Source: Abyssisolibacter fermentans (GTDB taxonomy: Bacteria > Bacillota > Clostridia > Tissierellales > MCWD3). Taken from it: a stretch of DNA of 64,000 nt. This document shows, in pieces, positions 45,645 through 54,736 of the stretch. Within the stretch, counting starts at the first letter, position 1, and each line of letters starts with the position of its first letter. The notes beneath the pieces were generated by a model. It made no database searches, had not been told where the DNA came from, and worked only from the letters and a program-made list of their open reading frames with translations. Both the position numbers and the translations under genes were made by a program. The stretch covers positions 39,292 through 103,291 of the forward strand of contig NZ_LOHE01000079.1 of assembly GCF_001559865.1 (NCBI RefSeq). The letters are read 5' to 3'.

Positions 45645-46321
45645 TCCTTCACCTCAAATTTATATCCTACTCCAAAAACTGTCCTTATTAAATATGCTTT
45701 ATCATCTAATGCTTTACGAAGCTTTTTAATATGATTATCAACTACTCTTATATCTCCAAAGTAATTATAACCCCATATTGAATCTAAAATTTTTTCTCTA
45801 GAAAGAACTATTCCACTGTGTTCCATTAGATATCCTAATATTTCAAATTCTTTAGGTGTTAATTCAATATTTTTTCCATCAACCTTAACTTTTCTTTCTG
45901 ATTTATTAACTTCTATTCCTGCTTTTATCATTTTTTCTTTATCTTCTAAAATTGTTCCTCTTGCTCTGTTTAATAAAATTTTTGCTCTAGCAACTAATAC
46001 TCCAGGACTAAAGGGTTTTTTTACATAATCATCTGCTTTAAGCTCAAATCCCATTAATTCATCATCATCTTCTGTCCTAGCAGTTAATATAATGATAGGG
46101 ACATCAGATTGTTTACGTATTCGTCGACATACTGTCCAGCCATCTAACTCGGGCATCATTATATCAAGAATAATCAAATCTATTTTTTCTTCTTCAAATC
46201 TTTCAATACCCTCTTTACCATTAGGAGCTTGTATAACATGAAATCCTTCTGCTCTAAAATAATCACATACAATTTTTCTGATATTATACTCGTCTTCAAT
46301 AACTAATACAGTATCCCTCAT
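45641..46321 (-). CDS. OmpR/PhoB-type response regulator
   Basis: 226 residues. Receiver domain with DTVLVIEDEYNIRKIV, phospho-acceptor Asp in DLIILDIMMPELDGW (about 52) and VKKPF. C-terminal winged helix: IELTPKEFEILGYLMEHSG, SREKILDSIWGYNYFGDIRV and VDNHIKKLRKAL with TVFGVGYKF. It should bind direct repeats at target promoters; no target can be read here. GGAGGGAG lies before the ATG. First gene of a two-gene operon with the kinase. Confidence 0.94.
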   Translation of the reverse strand: MRDTVLVIEDEYNIRKIVCDYFRAEGFHVIQAPNGKEGIERFEEEKIDLIILDIMMPELDGWTVCRRIRKQSDVPIIILTARTEDDDELMGFELKADDYVKKPFSPGVLVARAKILLNRARGTILEDKEKMIKAGIEVNKSERKVKVDGKNIELTPKEFEILGYLMEHSGIVLSREKILDSIWGYNYFGDIRVVDNHIKKLRKALDDKAYLIRTVFGVGYKFEVKE

Positions 46322-46438
46322 TATCTAACTCCCTCCATATAACCCATTGGTTCATTCAGCTTTATTCAAATTTCTAATCTAATTAGAATTAATTCTATAA
46401 TAATTACAATTTTAAATATCACAAATTACAAAATAGCT

Positions 46439-46462
46439 AAGGTGTAGAAACATCTACACCTT
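46439..46462. terminator. terminator after the membrane ferredoxin gene
   Basis: AAGGTGTAGA and TCTACACCTT, a perfect 10-bp stem with a four-base loop, between the ferredoxin stop and the response-regulator gene. T-rich sequence follows on the plus strand only. Confidence 0.6.
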
Positions 46463-46480
46463 TATTTTCACTCATATTTA

Positions 46481-47308
46481 TTACTTCATTATACCACTTT
46501 TTATAGCGTTTTGTGGACATGCTTTTTTACATTCTCCACATCTGATACATTCTGGGCTATTTGGATTTTTATATACTTCAATATTTATTTTACATTTTTT
46601 TGTACACAATCCACATTCAGTACATTTATCTTTATCTATTTCAAATTTATAAAAGCTAATCGGATTAAATATTGAATATATAGCTCCTAGTGGGCAAATG
46701 TATCTACAAAATGGTCTATATATTATAATTGATAAAATAATTGTAATGACAAGAAGTGTAATCTTCCATGTATATAAGAAACCTATGGTAGATTTTAGAG
46801 GCTCATTCATTAACACTAAAGGTACTCCACCTTCTAATGTTCCAGCTGGACATATATATTTGCAAAAATATGGGTCCGACATCCCAAGTTCATCTGCTAA
46901 AACCATAGGAAGCAATATAACAAACATTATTAATATTATATATTTAAAGTATTTTAAGAACTTATCCCCTTTTACAATTCTTATTTTAGGTGAAGGAATC
47001 TTGTTAAACAGCTCCTGTATTAATCCAAAAGGACATATCCATCCACAACCCAATCTTCCAAATAACACTCCTATTCCTGTTATTAAACCTATAACATAAA
47101 AAGAAAACTTATGCATCATGCTTCCTATAACTGCTTGTAGTGAACCTATAGGACATGAACCCAATGCTCCAGGACATGAGTAACAATTTAGTCCTGGAAT
47201 ACAAATTTTCTTTAGATTACCAGTATATATTTTACCTTTTAAAAAACCTTTTATATATCCATTTGTAAAGAATACAGATAATATTTGTACTATTTTCCTT
47301 TTATCCAA
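46481..47308 (-). CDS. NapH/YccM-like membrane 4Fe-4S protein
   Basis: 275 residues with about five helices. Cysteine motifs typical of the NapH-like group: CIPGLNCYSCPGALGSCPIG, GCGWICPFGLIQE and CKYICPAGTLEGG with CRYICPLGAIYS, then a C-terminal ferredoxin with CTECGLCTKKCKIN and CIRCGECKKACP. Proteins of this kind carry electrons across the membrane from quinol or ferredoxin to an exported redox partner. The start is TTG at 47308, overlapping the stop of the CXXC miniprotein gene, so translation is coupled. With the TlpA lipoprotein upstream it probably forms an extracytoplasmic thiol redox chain. Confidence 0.88.
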   Translation of the reverse strand: MDKRKIVQILSVFFTNGYIKGFLKGKIYTGNLKKICIPGLNCYSCPGALGSCPIGSLQAVIGSMMHKFSFYVIGLITGIGVLFGRLGCGWICPFGLIQELFNKIPSPKIRIVKGDKFLKYFKYIILIMFVILLPMVLADELGMSDPYFCKYICPAGTLEGGVPLVLMNEPLKSTIGFLYTWKITLLVITIILSIIIYRPFCRYICPLGAIYSIFNPISFYKFEIDKDKCTECGLCTKKCKINIEVYKNPNSPECIRCGECKKACPQNAIKSGIMK

Positions 47309-47435
47309 TTCCTATACACTCCAAACATATATTTATTGCCTTATTGAGTACAGTATCTACTTCACCAGCATTGATGCCATACAAAATTGATATGATACTC
47401 ACTGTAAGAACTCCATACTTCAGTTTATTTAACAT
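47301..47435 (-). CDS. CD1871A-type CXXC motif miniprotein
   Basis: 44 residues: one N-terminal helix (LKYGVLTVSIISILYGINAG), then EVDTVLNKAINICLECIGIG. The ending ICLECIGIG is the hallmark of the CD1871A family of CXXC-motif miniproteins in Clostridia. AGGTGGG precedes ATG 47435. It overlaps the membrane ferredoxin gene by eight bases and lies 18 bases after the TlpA gene. The exported CXXC probably exchanges disulfides with TlpA, or takes electrons from the ferredoxin; the function is not established. Confidence 0.85.
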   Translation of the reverse strand: MLNKLKYGVLTVSIISILYGINAGEVDTVLNKAINICLECIGIG

Positions 47436-47453
47436 TATCCCACCTCTAATTTT

Positions 47454-48536
47454 CTATTTGATGTTTTCAAGTCTTTCTTCGATAGCTTTCTTATAATACT
47501 CTTTACTTGCTGCACCTACTATTTCTTTACCTATTATATTGCCTTTACTATCAAAAAACACTGTAGTTGGGAAACCTATTACCTGATTTAATAATCCTTT
47601 CTTTAGTACTTCATCTGGTATTATATTTGAGTAAGTTACACCAGTTCTTTCTATTATCTTCCTAGCATTTTTTTCATTCTTCTCATTAGTAGCGTCTGAT
47701 ACAATTCCAACTATATTAACTCCCTGTTCTTTCATTTCTTTGTATAATTCTTCTAGCTCCGGCATTTCACGTATACATGGATTACAGCCTGTCCCCCATA
47801 CATTTACCATTGTTAATTTATAATTTTCAAAACTAGTTTTATCTATGCTATTTCCTTGAAAATCCTTAGCTTTAAAATCTCCAATGTATCCCAAATCAAA
47901 TTTGTATGGTTCAAATATTTCTAAAGTATTTTCCAAATCTTCTATTTCTGAATGCATCTCATTAAATACATCTTTTTCTTCATCCTTTAGTCCTTCACCA
48001 TTCATTTCATCATAACTAAAATAGAATACATATTCCCCTTTTTCACCCAGCTTTTCAATATTCTCACCGTTTATAAAGTCCTCTAATTTCTTTCCATTAT
48101 TTAATTCTCTTTCTAAATTAACTTTATCAAATAAAGTAATAGCTACTAATAGTTTTGAATTTTCTATGATTTTTTTATAATCCTCTTCTTGTTTTTTGCT
48201 TGATGCAAACTCTTTTCTTATGTCCTCAGGTGTGAAATAATACGTAGCGTCACCAAAAATAGCATCATCTTTATTTTGATTTAATGGAGATATATCTGTT
48301 GAAAAAAGATTTTTAATTGCATTATCTCTCCAAGATTGAGGAAGATCAAATTCAACACCTAATCTTTCGATAGATATTTTTGACAGTACATGGACGACCA
48401 TATCTGTTTTCTTCTCACCTTCTGATTGAACTGATTGCTCTTTATCATTAATGACATTTTGTTTAGAACATCCAATACATGATAGCATAATTGCTCCTAT
48501 CAATAGTATTGATGCAAATTTTTTTAATTTAAACAT
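47454..48536 (-). CDS. TlpA-family thioredoxin-like lipoprotein
   Basis: 360 residues. Lipoprotein signal SILLIGAIMLSCIGCSKQ (lipobox LSCIGC). An N-terminal half of about 200 residues with no recognised domain (starts after KISIERLGVEFDLPQSW) is followed by a TlpA/ResA-like domain from about 225: FKAKDFQGNSIDKTSFENYK, VNVWGTGCNPCIREMPELEE (redox CNPC), GIVSDATNEKN and GFPTTVFFDSKGNIIGKEIVG. It would reduce or rearrange disulfides at the outer face of the membrane. First gene of the tlpA - CXXC miniprotein - ferredoxin operon. The N-terminal extension may be its specific partner-binding module. Confidence 0.9.
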   Translation of the reverse strand: MFKLKKFASILLIGAIMLSCIGCSKQNVINDKEQSVQSEGEKKTDMVVHVLSKISIERLGVEFDLPQSWRDNAIKNLFSTDISPLNQNKDDAIFGDATYYFTPEDIRKEFASSKKQEEDYKKIIENSKLLVAITLFDKVNLERELNNGKKLEDFINGENIEKLGEKGEYVFYFSYDEMNGEGLKDEEKDVFNEMHSEIEDLENTLEIFEPYKFDLGYIGDFKAKDFQGNSIDKTSFENYKLTMVNVWGTGCNPCIREMPELEELYKEMKEQGVNIVGIVSDATNEKNEKNARKIIERTGVTYSNIIPDEVLKKGLLNQVIGFPTTVFFDSKGNIIGKEIVGAASKEYYKKAIEERLENIK

Positions 48537-48756
48537 AACTTTTGCTCCCCTTTTTAAGTATTTGTTATGAAATATAGTATAAATACCAAATATGTTTTTT
48601 TTGTGTTTTTTTTATGCTTTTTTAATATTTTTTCTGGAACAATATAAAACACTCAAGTATAACTTCCAAACATTTTTATTCTTGAGATATCTACAACTCG
48701 AACACATTTCCTATTCATAATAAATAATTAATTGAATTCTAAAAAACTATTTTTAT

Positions 48757-48885
48757 AAAAAAATTAAGGACTATTTGATAGTCCTCAAAAGTATCATGTT
48801 AATAACAGAAAAAGCCGTTACTTACGATATGGTTCTCCGCATCACTATAACTACGGTTTCCTCTTGATGGTAAATTATATAAATA
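48757..48885 (-). ncRNA. candidate structured leader ending in a terminator, upstream of the tlpA operon
   Basis: On the minus strand a compact fold is possible: hairpin GATGCGG-AGAA-CCATATC (plus 48826-48843, one mismatch) inside CCGT/ACGG (plus 48815-48818 and 48853-48856), with GAGGAAA just 5'. It is followed about 40 bases later by an intrinsic terminator (AGGACTAT-N3-ATAGTCCT, plus 48767-48785, then TTTTTTT). As the next minus-strand gene is tlpA, 230 bases on, this could be an attenuator or riboswitch-like leader, or an independent small RNA. I match it to no known class. Confidence 0.35.
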
Positions 48886-49029
48886 TATTTGATTATATCA
48901 TTATATATTTAAAAATAGTCTATAGCTTATTTTATCTAATTAAGACAAAGGTAAAAACTATTCTTGCAAGACTAATATAAAATTGTTATTCTAAATGTAA
49001 TAAAAAATAATTTATAAGAGGAGATAATA

Positions 49030-49500
49030 ATGAAAGAAATCGTTTTAGCAGGAGGCTGTTTTTGGGGTGTAGAAGCATATATATCTAGAATTAACGGAGT
49101 AATAGAAACTAAAGTTGGATATGCAAATGGAAAAGTTGAAAATCCTTCATATGAACAGGTAAAAACATCTCAGACTGGACATGCAGAAGCTTGTTATGTC
49201 AGATACGATGAAAAAGTCATAAACTTAAAGGTATTTCTCAATAAATTTTGGAAGATGATTGATCCAACAATACAAAATCAGCAGGGACCTGATATTGGCT
49301 CACAATATAAGACTGGTATATATTATATTGATGGGCTAGACTTAGAAATAATACTTGATTCAAGAAAAGAACAACAAAAGCTATATGATCAACCCATAGT
49401 CACAGAAATCGAATCTCTAAAGTGCTTTTATATAGCAGAAGAATATCATCAAAAATATCTAGAAAAAAATCCTAATGGTTATTGTCATATAGATTTTTAG
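49030..49500 (+). CDS. msrA: peptide methionine sulfoxide reductase A
   Basis: 156 residues. [21 protein letters not shown] with catalytic Cys about 10, [78 protein letters not shown] and a terminal NGYCHIDF whose Cys may be resolving. It repairs S-methionine sulfoxide in the cytosol; no export signal. Divergent from the tlpA redox operon, which suggests a shared oxidative-stress theme. AGAGGAG lies before the ATG. Confidence 0.95.
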   Translation: MKEIVLAGGCFWGVEAYISRINGVIETKVGYANGKVENPSYEQVKTSQTGHAEACYVRYDEKVINLKVFLNKFWKMIDPTIQNQQGPDIGSQYKTGIYYIDGLDLEIILDSRKEQQKLYDQPIVTEIESLKCFYIAEEYHQKYLEKNPNGYCHIDF

Positions 49501-49583
49501 ACAAAGATTATATAACCTAATTTTTAAGTGATATTGAGTGATTTTTTGTCCCCTATGTTTTTTAAAGTCCGAAAAATGTTTTT

Positions 49584-49602
49584 GAGGGACACATAGTCCC
49601 TC
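49584..49602 (-). terminator. terminator of the M28 peptidase gene
   Basis: GAGGGAC-N5-GTCCCTC, a perfect 7-bp GC-rich stem. On the minus strand it is followed by AAAAACATTTTT. It sits between convergent genes and may serve msrA also. Confidence 0.65.
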
Positions 49603-49610
49603 TACTTCTA

Positions 49611-51083
49611 TCAATATGCATTTTTATCTAAATAGTATAATAATGGCTTGATAATTAATTTTATCTTTGTCTTATTCACAAGCTTTATTGTATCTTTAGG
49701 ACTGTGATAACCACTTTTTTCATCTGGTTGAATCAAGGTAATTGCTTCAACTCCCTTTTCCTCGAAATGTGTATGGTCGCTTCTATTGGTTCTTCCATTA
49801 TAGCTATCGATACCAAATTGTTGTACATACTTATATATTTCATCTTTTAATTTATTTTCTTCCAGCATAGCATCCATTACAAAAAGAGGCTTCCTAGTTG
49901 AACCAACCATATCCATATTAATTAGAACTGTATTGTCCAGTGGAAAAACAGGATTCTCTGTATAATATTTTGAACCTTTCAAAAGTTCCTCCTCACCATT
50001 AAAGGCAATAAACACAATTGATTTTTTAGGCTTCACTTCGTTTTCCATTAATATCCTAGCTATTTCCATCATCGCAGCTGTTCCTGAAGCATTATCAAGT
50101 GCTCCCGGGTTATATGTCCCATCCTTATTGTCACCTACATGATCAAAGTGACCGCTAATTATAATATACTCATTTTTAAGTTTTTCATCTGTACCTGGAA
50201 TTACCCCAATTATATTAGGAACTACAACCTCTTCAACTGAATAATCAACACTTATGTGGATTAAAGCTCCATTTTCTGCTTCTCTTTTTATTTCATTGAA
50301 GTAGGGAGTATTACAACCCACTTGAATTAGCCCCTTTGTTTTGTCAGATCTATCAATATGATCAGCAATTTTAGATACAGGAAAATATTTTTGTATATGA
50401 CTAGGTTTTCTTAAATCTATTTCAGCAACTATTCCTTTTACCCCACTCTCTTGTGACATAATCCAATTAAAAGCTGAATAATCTTGTGTTTTTTCTAAAT
50501 CAGAGTTTAATTCTGTTATTATGTTATCAGGTATTAATAATATTTTCCCTCTTAGTTCTTCATTACCTATTGCATACTGCTTAACATCATCCATAATAAG
50601 ACATGGTGCAGTAACTTCTCCTTTAATAACATTTATTCCACCTATTCCAGGTGAAAATTGTGTTATATAATTATACTCCTTAAGCTTATCTCCATCCTCA
50701 TTAACTAACTCTAAGATAGGAGCACTGTTAGTAAACAAAACTTTTTGATTATAATACTGCTTATAATCTTCTAATCCTTCAGGATTTTCCAATCCTATTT
50801 CTTTAAAATAATCTATTATATATTTTGCTGCCAGTCTATTACCTTCTGTTCCTGGTAATCTTCCTAGATATTTTTCTGATGATAGTTCTTCAATGATTGA
50901 CATTATGTTGTTAGCATCAATACTCTCTTCATTTAAGTTTGTAAATAAACTTTCTTTTACTTCCTGTTCAATCTGCTGTTGTTCTACAGACTTAAAAACA
51001 TTTTGGCTACAACCTGTGAATATAGTACATAACATTAATATAGCCAATGTTACGCTCAAAATCCTATTTCTTTTTAGAAGCAT
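49611..51083 (-). CDS. M28 family zinc aminopeptidase lipoprotein with PA domain
   Basis: 490 residues. Lipoprotein signal TLAILMLCTIFTGCSQN. After an N-terminal cap comes a PA-like insert (about 140-270), then the M28 catalytic core: IISGHFDHVGDN (zinc His), NPGALDNASGTAAMMEIARI (bridging Asp), FIAFNGEEELLKGSKYY (catalytic Glu-Glu), LINMDMVGS (Asp) and RTNRSDHTHFEEKG (last His). It would be an exported aminopeptidase anchored on the outer face, supplying amino acids from peptides. GAAGGAGG before the ATG. The serine hydrolase gene upstream is on the same strand. Confidence 0.93.
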   Translation of the reverse strand: MLLKRNRILSVTLAILMLCTIFTGCSQNVFKSVEQQQIEQEVKESLFTNLNEESIDANNIMSIIEELSSEKYLGRLPGTEGNRLAAKYIIDYFKEIGLENPEGLEDYKQYYNQKVLFTNSAPILELVNEDGDKLKEYNYITQFSPGIGGINVIKGEVTAPCLIMDDVKQYAIGNEELRGKILLIPDNIITELNSDLEKTQDYSAFNWIMSQESGVKGIVAEIDLRKPSHIQKYFPVSKIADHIDRSDKTKGLIQVGCNTPYFNEIKREAENGALIHISVDYSVEEVVVPNIIGVIPGTDEKLKNEYIIISGHFDHVGDNKDGTYNPGALDNASGTAAMMEIARILMENEVKPKKSIVFIAFNGEEELLKGSKYYTENPVFPLDNTVLINMDMVGSTRKPLFVMDAMLEENKLKDEIYKYVQQFGIDSYNGRTNRSDHTHFEEKGVEAITLIQPDEKSGYHSPKDTIKLVNKTKIKLIIKPLLYYLDKNAY

Positions 51084-51154
51084 ATTAATTCCTCCTTCAT
51101 TACAATCTTGCTAAACAATTCTATTATAAACCTTTATTTTTCTTTCCTTGTCTT

Positions 51155-52252
51155 CTATTCATTTTTTTCATCTATCTTAATATCATATAAAATATTGTAA
51201 ATATCATTGTGCATATTAGTTGGTATTCTTCCACTATTACTTAAGATTACAACACAAATCTTATCCTCCAATGTTCTTACTATATAAGCTTTTCTCATGC
51301 CTATAGTAGGAGCACCACTATGATAGGTATGTGTCTTATTTTCACCATTAATTTGATTCTTTTCTATCGCCCAACCGCAAGCATAATTATCCCTAAAAGG
51401 TTCAAACATTATTTTTCTATATTCCTTTGAAAGTAATTTGTCATTGTATAATGCTAAATCCCAAAGGTGTAAATCTTCAACTGTAGAATATATCCCTCCT
51501 GCTGAATATAAATTTTCCATGTGTACAAAGGGAAAATTGATAAAGTCAATATTCTTTTCGGTATATCCTGTATTATTCATTCCTAAAGGTTTACAGATAT
51601 TTTCCTCTAAAGCTTCACTATATGTCTTACCTGTAATCTCTTCTATTATTAATCCTAATAAATAAAAATTTGTATTTGAATAACTATATTTTGTACCTGG
51701 TTCAAATGTTATTGAATATTTACATTTAGATAACATATTTAGTATTTCCTCGCTAGTAAAAGCTTTTGACGCAAGTTTAGAAAAAATCATTCTGTAATAA
51801 TCCGAAAGCCCTGATGTATTTGTCAATAAGTTATAAACAGTTATTTTCCCTAAGTCTCTATTGAAATCTCCTTCTGGAATATATTCTAAAATATCTGTAA
51901 CCTTGTCTTCTAAATTTAATTTTCCCTTCTCGACAAGCTGGAGAGTTAGCATAGCTGTAAATTGTTTAGTACATGAATATAACAAAAACTTAGTATCTGG
52001 TTTATTTTTTATTTTTAAGTCTTTTTGCTCTACTGTTCCAAATCCCTTCTTATATACAACTTCACCATCTTTAGAAACTAGTACTGCCCCAGTAAATTGA
52101 CCTTTATCATGATAGGTACTTACTACCTCATCAATCTTATTATAATATTCCAAGTTAGCGCTAGTATTTTGGGTTGAACATCCAGTGATAGTAATAAATA
52201 ATAGTGTTATTATCATAAAGATTGGTACAATTCTATTTAATAAATTCCTCAT
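51155..52252 (-). CDS. class C beta-lactamase-like serine hydrolase lipoprotein
   Basis: 365 residues. Lipoprotein signal MIITLLFITITGCSTQN. Penicillin-binding/esterase fold with the nucleophile in LLYSCTKQFTAML (SxxK: SCTK), YSYSNTNFYLLG (YxN) and KTHTYHSGAPTIG (HxG). Such proteins are D-aminopeptidases, esterases or penicillin-interacting proteins more often than true beta-lactamases. GAGAGGAG lies before the ATG. It is 71 bases upstream of the M28 peptidase gene and probably cotranscribed, making a surface peptide-processing pair. Confidence 0.9.
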   Translation of the reverse strand: MRNLLNRIVPIFMIITLLFITITGCSTQNTSANLEYYNKIDEVVSTYHDKGQFTGAVLVSKDGEVVYKKGFGTVEQKDLKIKNKPDTKFLLYSCTKQFTAMLTLQLVEKGKLNLEDKVTDILEYIPEGDFNRDLGKITVYNLLTNTSGLSDYYRMIFSKLASKAFTSEEILNMLSKCKYSITFEPGTKYSYSNTNFYLLGLIIEEITGKTYSEALEENICKPLGMNNTGYTEKNIDFINFPFVHMENLYSAGGIYSTVEDLHLWDLALYNDKLLSKEYRKIMFEPFRDNYACGWAIEKNQINGENKTHTYHSGAPTIGMRKAYIVRTLEDKICVVILSNSGRIPTNMHNDIYNILYDIKIDEKNE

Positions 52253-52391
52253 AGTAAAATCTCCTCTCTAAATTTCCAATTATTCTTAATCTTTGCTGTC
52301 AAATCCTCCAATTGCACTTCAACACTAAACTACGAATAATAATTTTTCTGAAAAACAATGTGATTAATTGAAAACTTTACATTTACATTAT

Positions 52392-52428
52392 AAAAAAAGC
52401 GAAGTGCCAAATATGGTCACTCCACTTT
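52392..52428 (-). terminator. terminator of the BtrH-like gene
   Basis: An 11-bp stem (AAAGTGGAGTG with CACTTCGCTTT, two G-T pairs) followed by TTTTTT on the minus strand, directly after the stop codon. Confidence 0.8.
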
Positions 52429-52431
52429 AAT

Positions 52432-53436
52432 CTAAACAAATTTTTTTACATCATATATATCAATATATCTATTATTCAATAATTCTCTTAGAAAACATTT
52501 TAATTCACTAATTGCTTTTTCTTCTATTTCTTTAGCTTCTTCTAAATTCTCTATCAGTTTAGGCATATGTTTTCTATCTATTTTTGTGTTCCTATAAATT
52601 ATTTCTGGTATTATCTTTCTAATTTGTTTATAAACTTTGTTTAATTCCCTATAATAGAAATTTGCATTTTCTATCTCTGGAAATTCTTTTTTTACCTCTA
52701 TTAGATATTGGCAGATTTCCTCTATTGCGACAATCTTATAATTTATGATTTTACAAGCTCCCCTATCATGAAAGTCGTCATTTTTCAGAGCTTCTATAAG
52801 AAATTCATGAGCTTTTCTTCCTGCACCAAATTCTTTTCTTGTTTTCTCTGGTGTATATACTAGCTCCCAGTAGTCTATAGCACTTTCTAAGGATTCAATG
52901 TATATATCCCTAATATCCTTATTTATTTTATTACCTATTATTTGAATCATCCAGAAGGAGGCTTCTGCTTTTCCAATATTATTATATAGTAAAATCTGTT
53001 CATCTTCATTAAATCTATCTTTATAGAAAAAGGCTTCATCTTCATCATCATACCCATATATCACGCCAAAATCTGTAATACCAGGAGCCCACACCAACGC
53101 AGCAATTCCTTTATTTATCGATTCTTTAGTTCTTTCTATGGCTTTTTTTTGATATAACGGAAAGGTAGGATTGAATTTCATTCCTTGATATATCTCTGAA
53201 TATATGCCTAATCTATCAACAGCTTCCCAACTCGTAGCAGCTAAGGTATACATCTCTGTCGAAGGAGGAATAAGTCTTTCATGAGCTACATATACAAATG
53301 CCATTGCGGTCATACCTGATAGCATATACTTAGGTCCATCAAATAAACCTCTATTAGTTAATATAGTATACAAACAATCTGTAAAAGGTCTTGATTCTTT
53401 TCTCATATCTATATCTTCTAAGATTTTCATTGACAA
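52432..53436 (-). CDS. BtrH/C39-like protein, uncertain
   Basis: 334 residues, no signal peptide. The N-terminus FTDCLYTILTNRGLFDGPKY and LSGMTAMAFVYVA resembles the Cys-containing start of butirosin-BtrH-like (papain-fold) proteins. GVIYGYDDEDEAFFYKDRF fits their G-Y-D block, with a helical C-terminal half rich in Glu and Lys. The start is TTG at 53436 with AGAGGTG seven bases upstream; ATG two codons later is the alternative. The next gene upstream is a WYL regulator on the same strand, so the two may be linked. Function unknown; the family guess is tentative. Confidence 0.5.
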   Translation of the reverse strand: MSMKILEDIDMRKESRPFTDCLYTILTNRGLFDGPKYMLSGMTAMAFVYVAHERLIPPSTEMYTLAATSWEAVDRLGIYSEIYQGMKFNPTFPLYQKKAIERTKESINKGIAALVWAPGITDFGVIYGYDDEDEAFFYKDRFNEDEQILLYNNIGKAEASFWMIQIIGNKINKDIRDIYIESLESAIDYWELVYTPEKTRKEFGAGRKAHEFLIEALKNDDFHDRGACKIINYKIVAIEEICQYLIEVKKEFPEIENANFYYRELNKVYKQIRKIIPEIIYRNTKIDRKHMPKLIENLEEAKEIEEKAISELKCFLRELLNNRYIDIYDVKKFV

Positions 53437-53537
53437 ATTTCTTCACCTCTTAGCTAACTGAAAATTATTGAAACGTTTCTAGACTTCTTCTCATTCCCAT
53501 TATATAGAAAATAGCATGACATATAATGTCACACCTA

Positions 53538-54428
53538 TTACAAATCCAATTTATCTAAAACTTGTGAACATCTTTGAGCAAGCTTTCTTTTCAACCATTT
53601 TGGTGAGTATATCTTCTCCCAATAATCAATATTAATTAAATACTTAATTAAACAATGTACATCATAAAACTCAACATCATAAATAAATTCATCAACAAGC
53701 TTAAAATTTAAACCTGTTAAATCTAAAGAATCAGGTACTTTAGTAAATTTAATTCTAGCAACATATGGGTCTTTCTCAATAAAGCTACTGTATTCTCTAT
53801 CCTCAAATTTTGTACTTACTTCAAAGCCTTGATTTAACATTTTTAAATCCATTATTCTATCAACTCTTAAAACAGTAATTTTTTCAGCATCTTCACTATA
53901 ACAAGCTATGTAGTCTGCTCTATATCTATGAAATAATTTATATGGGTGAATTATTGATTCTATATTTCCTTTATAAGAATCTCTATATGTTATATAGAGC
54001 TTATTTTTCGTCTTTATTGCATTAGAAATATAATAAAAGTTCTTTGCGATATGTTTTTCTAAATCAAATACTGGTATACTGTCATCTTTAACTTCTTTTT
54101 CTGTTAGCTTCTTAAACAATTCAGTAACTTGTGTAACCTTTGGAGTTTGTGTATAGTTTTCATAACTATATGCTAAAAAACTCAACAACTTCATTTGTTC
54201 ATCATTTATGTATATATTAGGTAGGGTAAAGGTTTCATCCTCATAATAATATCCCCTTTCTTTTGCATCATAACTCAAAGGGGCTCCTAAAGAATCCTTT
54301 AAATAATCTATATCTCTCTGGGCTTGTCTTATTGATATTTCAAATTTTTCAGCTAAGTTTTTTCTGTTTGGAAATTTTTTTGCTTTTATATGTTTATCAA
54401 ACCACATTATTCGATGTATATTACTCAT
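53538..54428 (-). CDS. WYL-domain transcriptional regulator (DeoR-like HTH)
   Basis: About 296 residues. N-terminal helix-turn-helix (about 1-60): IMWFDKHIKAKKFPNRKNLA and EKFEISIRQAQRDIDYLKDS. A central helical part, then a WYL domain (about 145-220) with LYITYRDSYKGNIESIIHPY, KLFHRYRADYIACYSEDAEK and ITVLRVDRI, and a WCX-like C-terminal extension ending WLKRKLAQRCSQVLDKL. WYL domains bind nucleotides, nucleic acid or other small ligands. ATG at 54428 follows AGGAAGTG by five bases, better than an ATG 21 codons earlier. It probably controls the BtrH-like gene or itself. Confidence 0.85.
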   Translation of the reverse strand: MSNIHRIMWFDKHIKAKKFPNRKNLAEKFEISIRQAQRDIDYLKDSLGAPLSYDAKERGYYYEDETFTLPNIYINDEQMKLLSFLAYSYENYTQTPKVTQVTELFKKLTEKEVKDDSIPVFDLEKHIAKNFYYISNAIKTKNKLYITYRDSYKGNIESIIHPYKLFHRYRADYIACYSEDAEKITVLRVDRIMDLKMLNQGFEVSTKFEDREYSSFIEKDPYVARIKFTKVPDSLDLTGLNFKLVDEFIYDVEFYDVHCLIKYLINIDYWEKIYSPKWLKRKLAQRCSQVLDKLDL

Positions 54429-54673
54429 TAGTTCACTTCCTAATTGAATGGTATATACTACTATATTATCATTTTCTGAATATTTAATCAATGCAGGTAA
54501 GTATTAGAAAGTAATTGTTTGTATTTTTTCATCTTTATTTAAACCAGATCCAATATCATTATTATATCACTTGAATCTTCTGTGTGAAATTCTAGAACAT
54601 ATTACAAATTTTAAATTTCGCACATACCTACTAATATATAAAATATGTGAACAACTATAATACTAATAAAATC

Positions 54674-54725
54674 AAAAGTTCTTATGTTCATCTAAATATA
54701 AAGAGAATAAACATAAGAACCTTTT
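54674..54725 (-). terminator. terminator of the yhfZYXW operon
   Basis: On the minus strand AAGGTTCTTATGTTTATTC pairs with GATGAACATAAGAACTTTT around a 12-base loop, just after the phosphopentomutase-like stop. The remaining gap to 54429 shows no other feature. Confidence 0.75.
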
Positions 54726-54736
54726 CATTATATATT

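Noticed and set aside
51155..52252. True beta-lactamase giving drug resistance
   Set aside because: The class C-like motifs (SxxK, YxN, HxG) are shared by many esterases and D-aminopeptidases, and HxG replaces the KTG usual in beta-lactamases.
52432..54428. WYL regulator and BtrH-like gene as a proven defence system
   Set aside because: There is no nuclease, helicase or other effector beside them; kept only as an observation.
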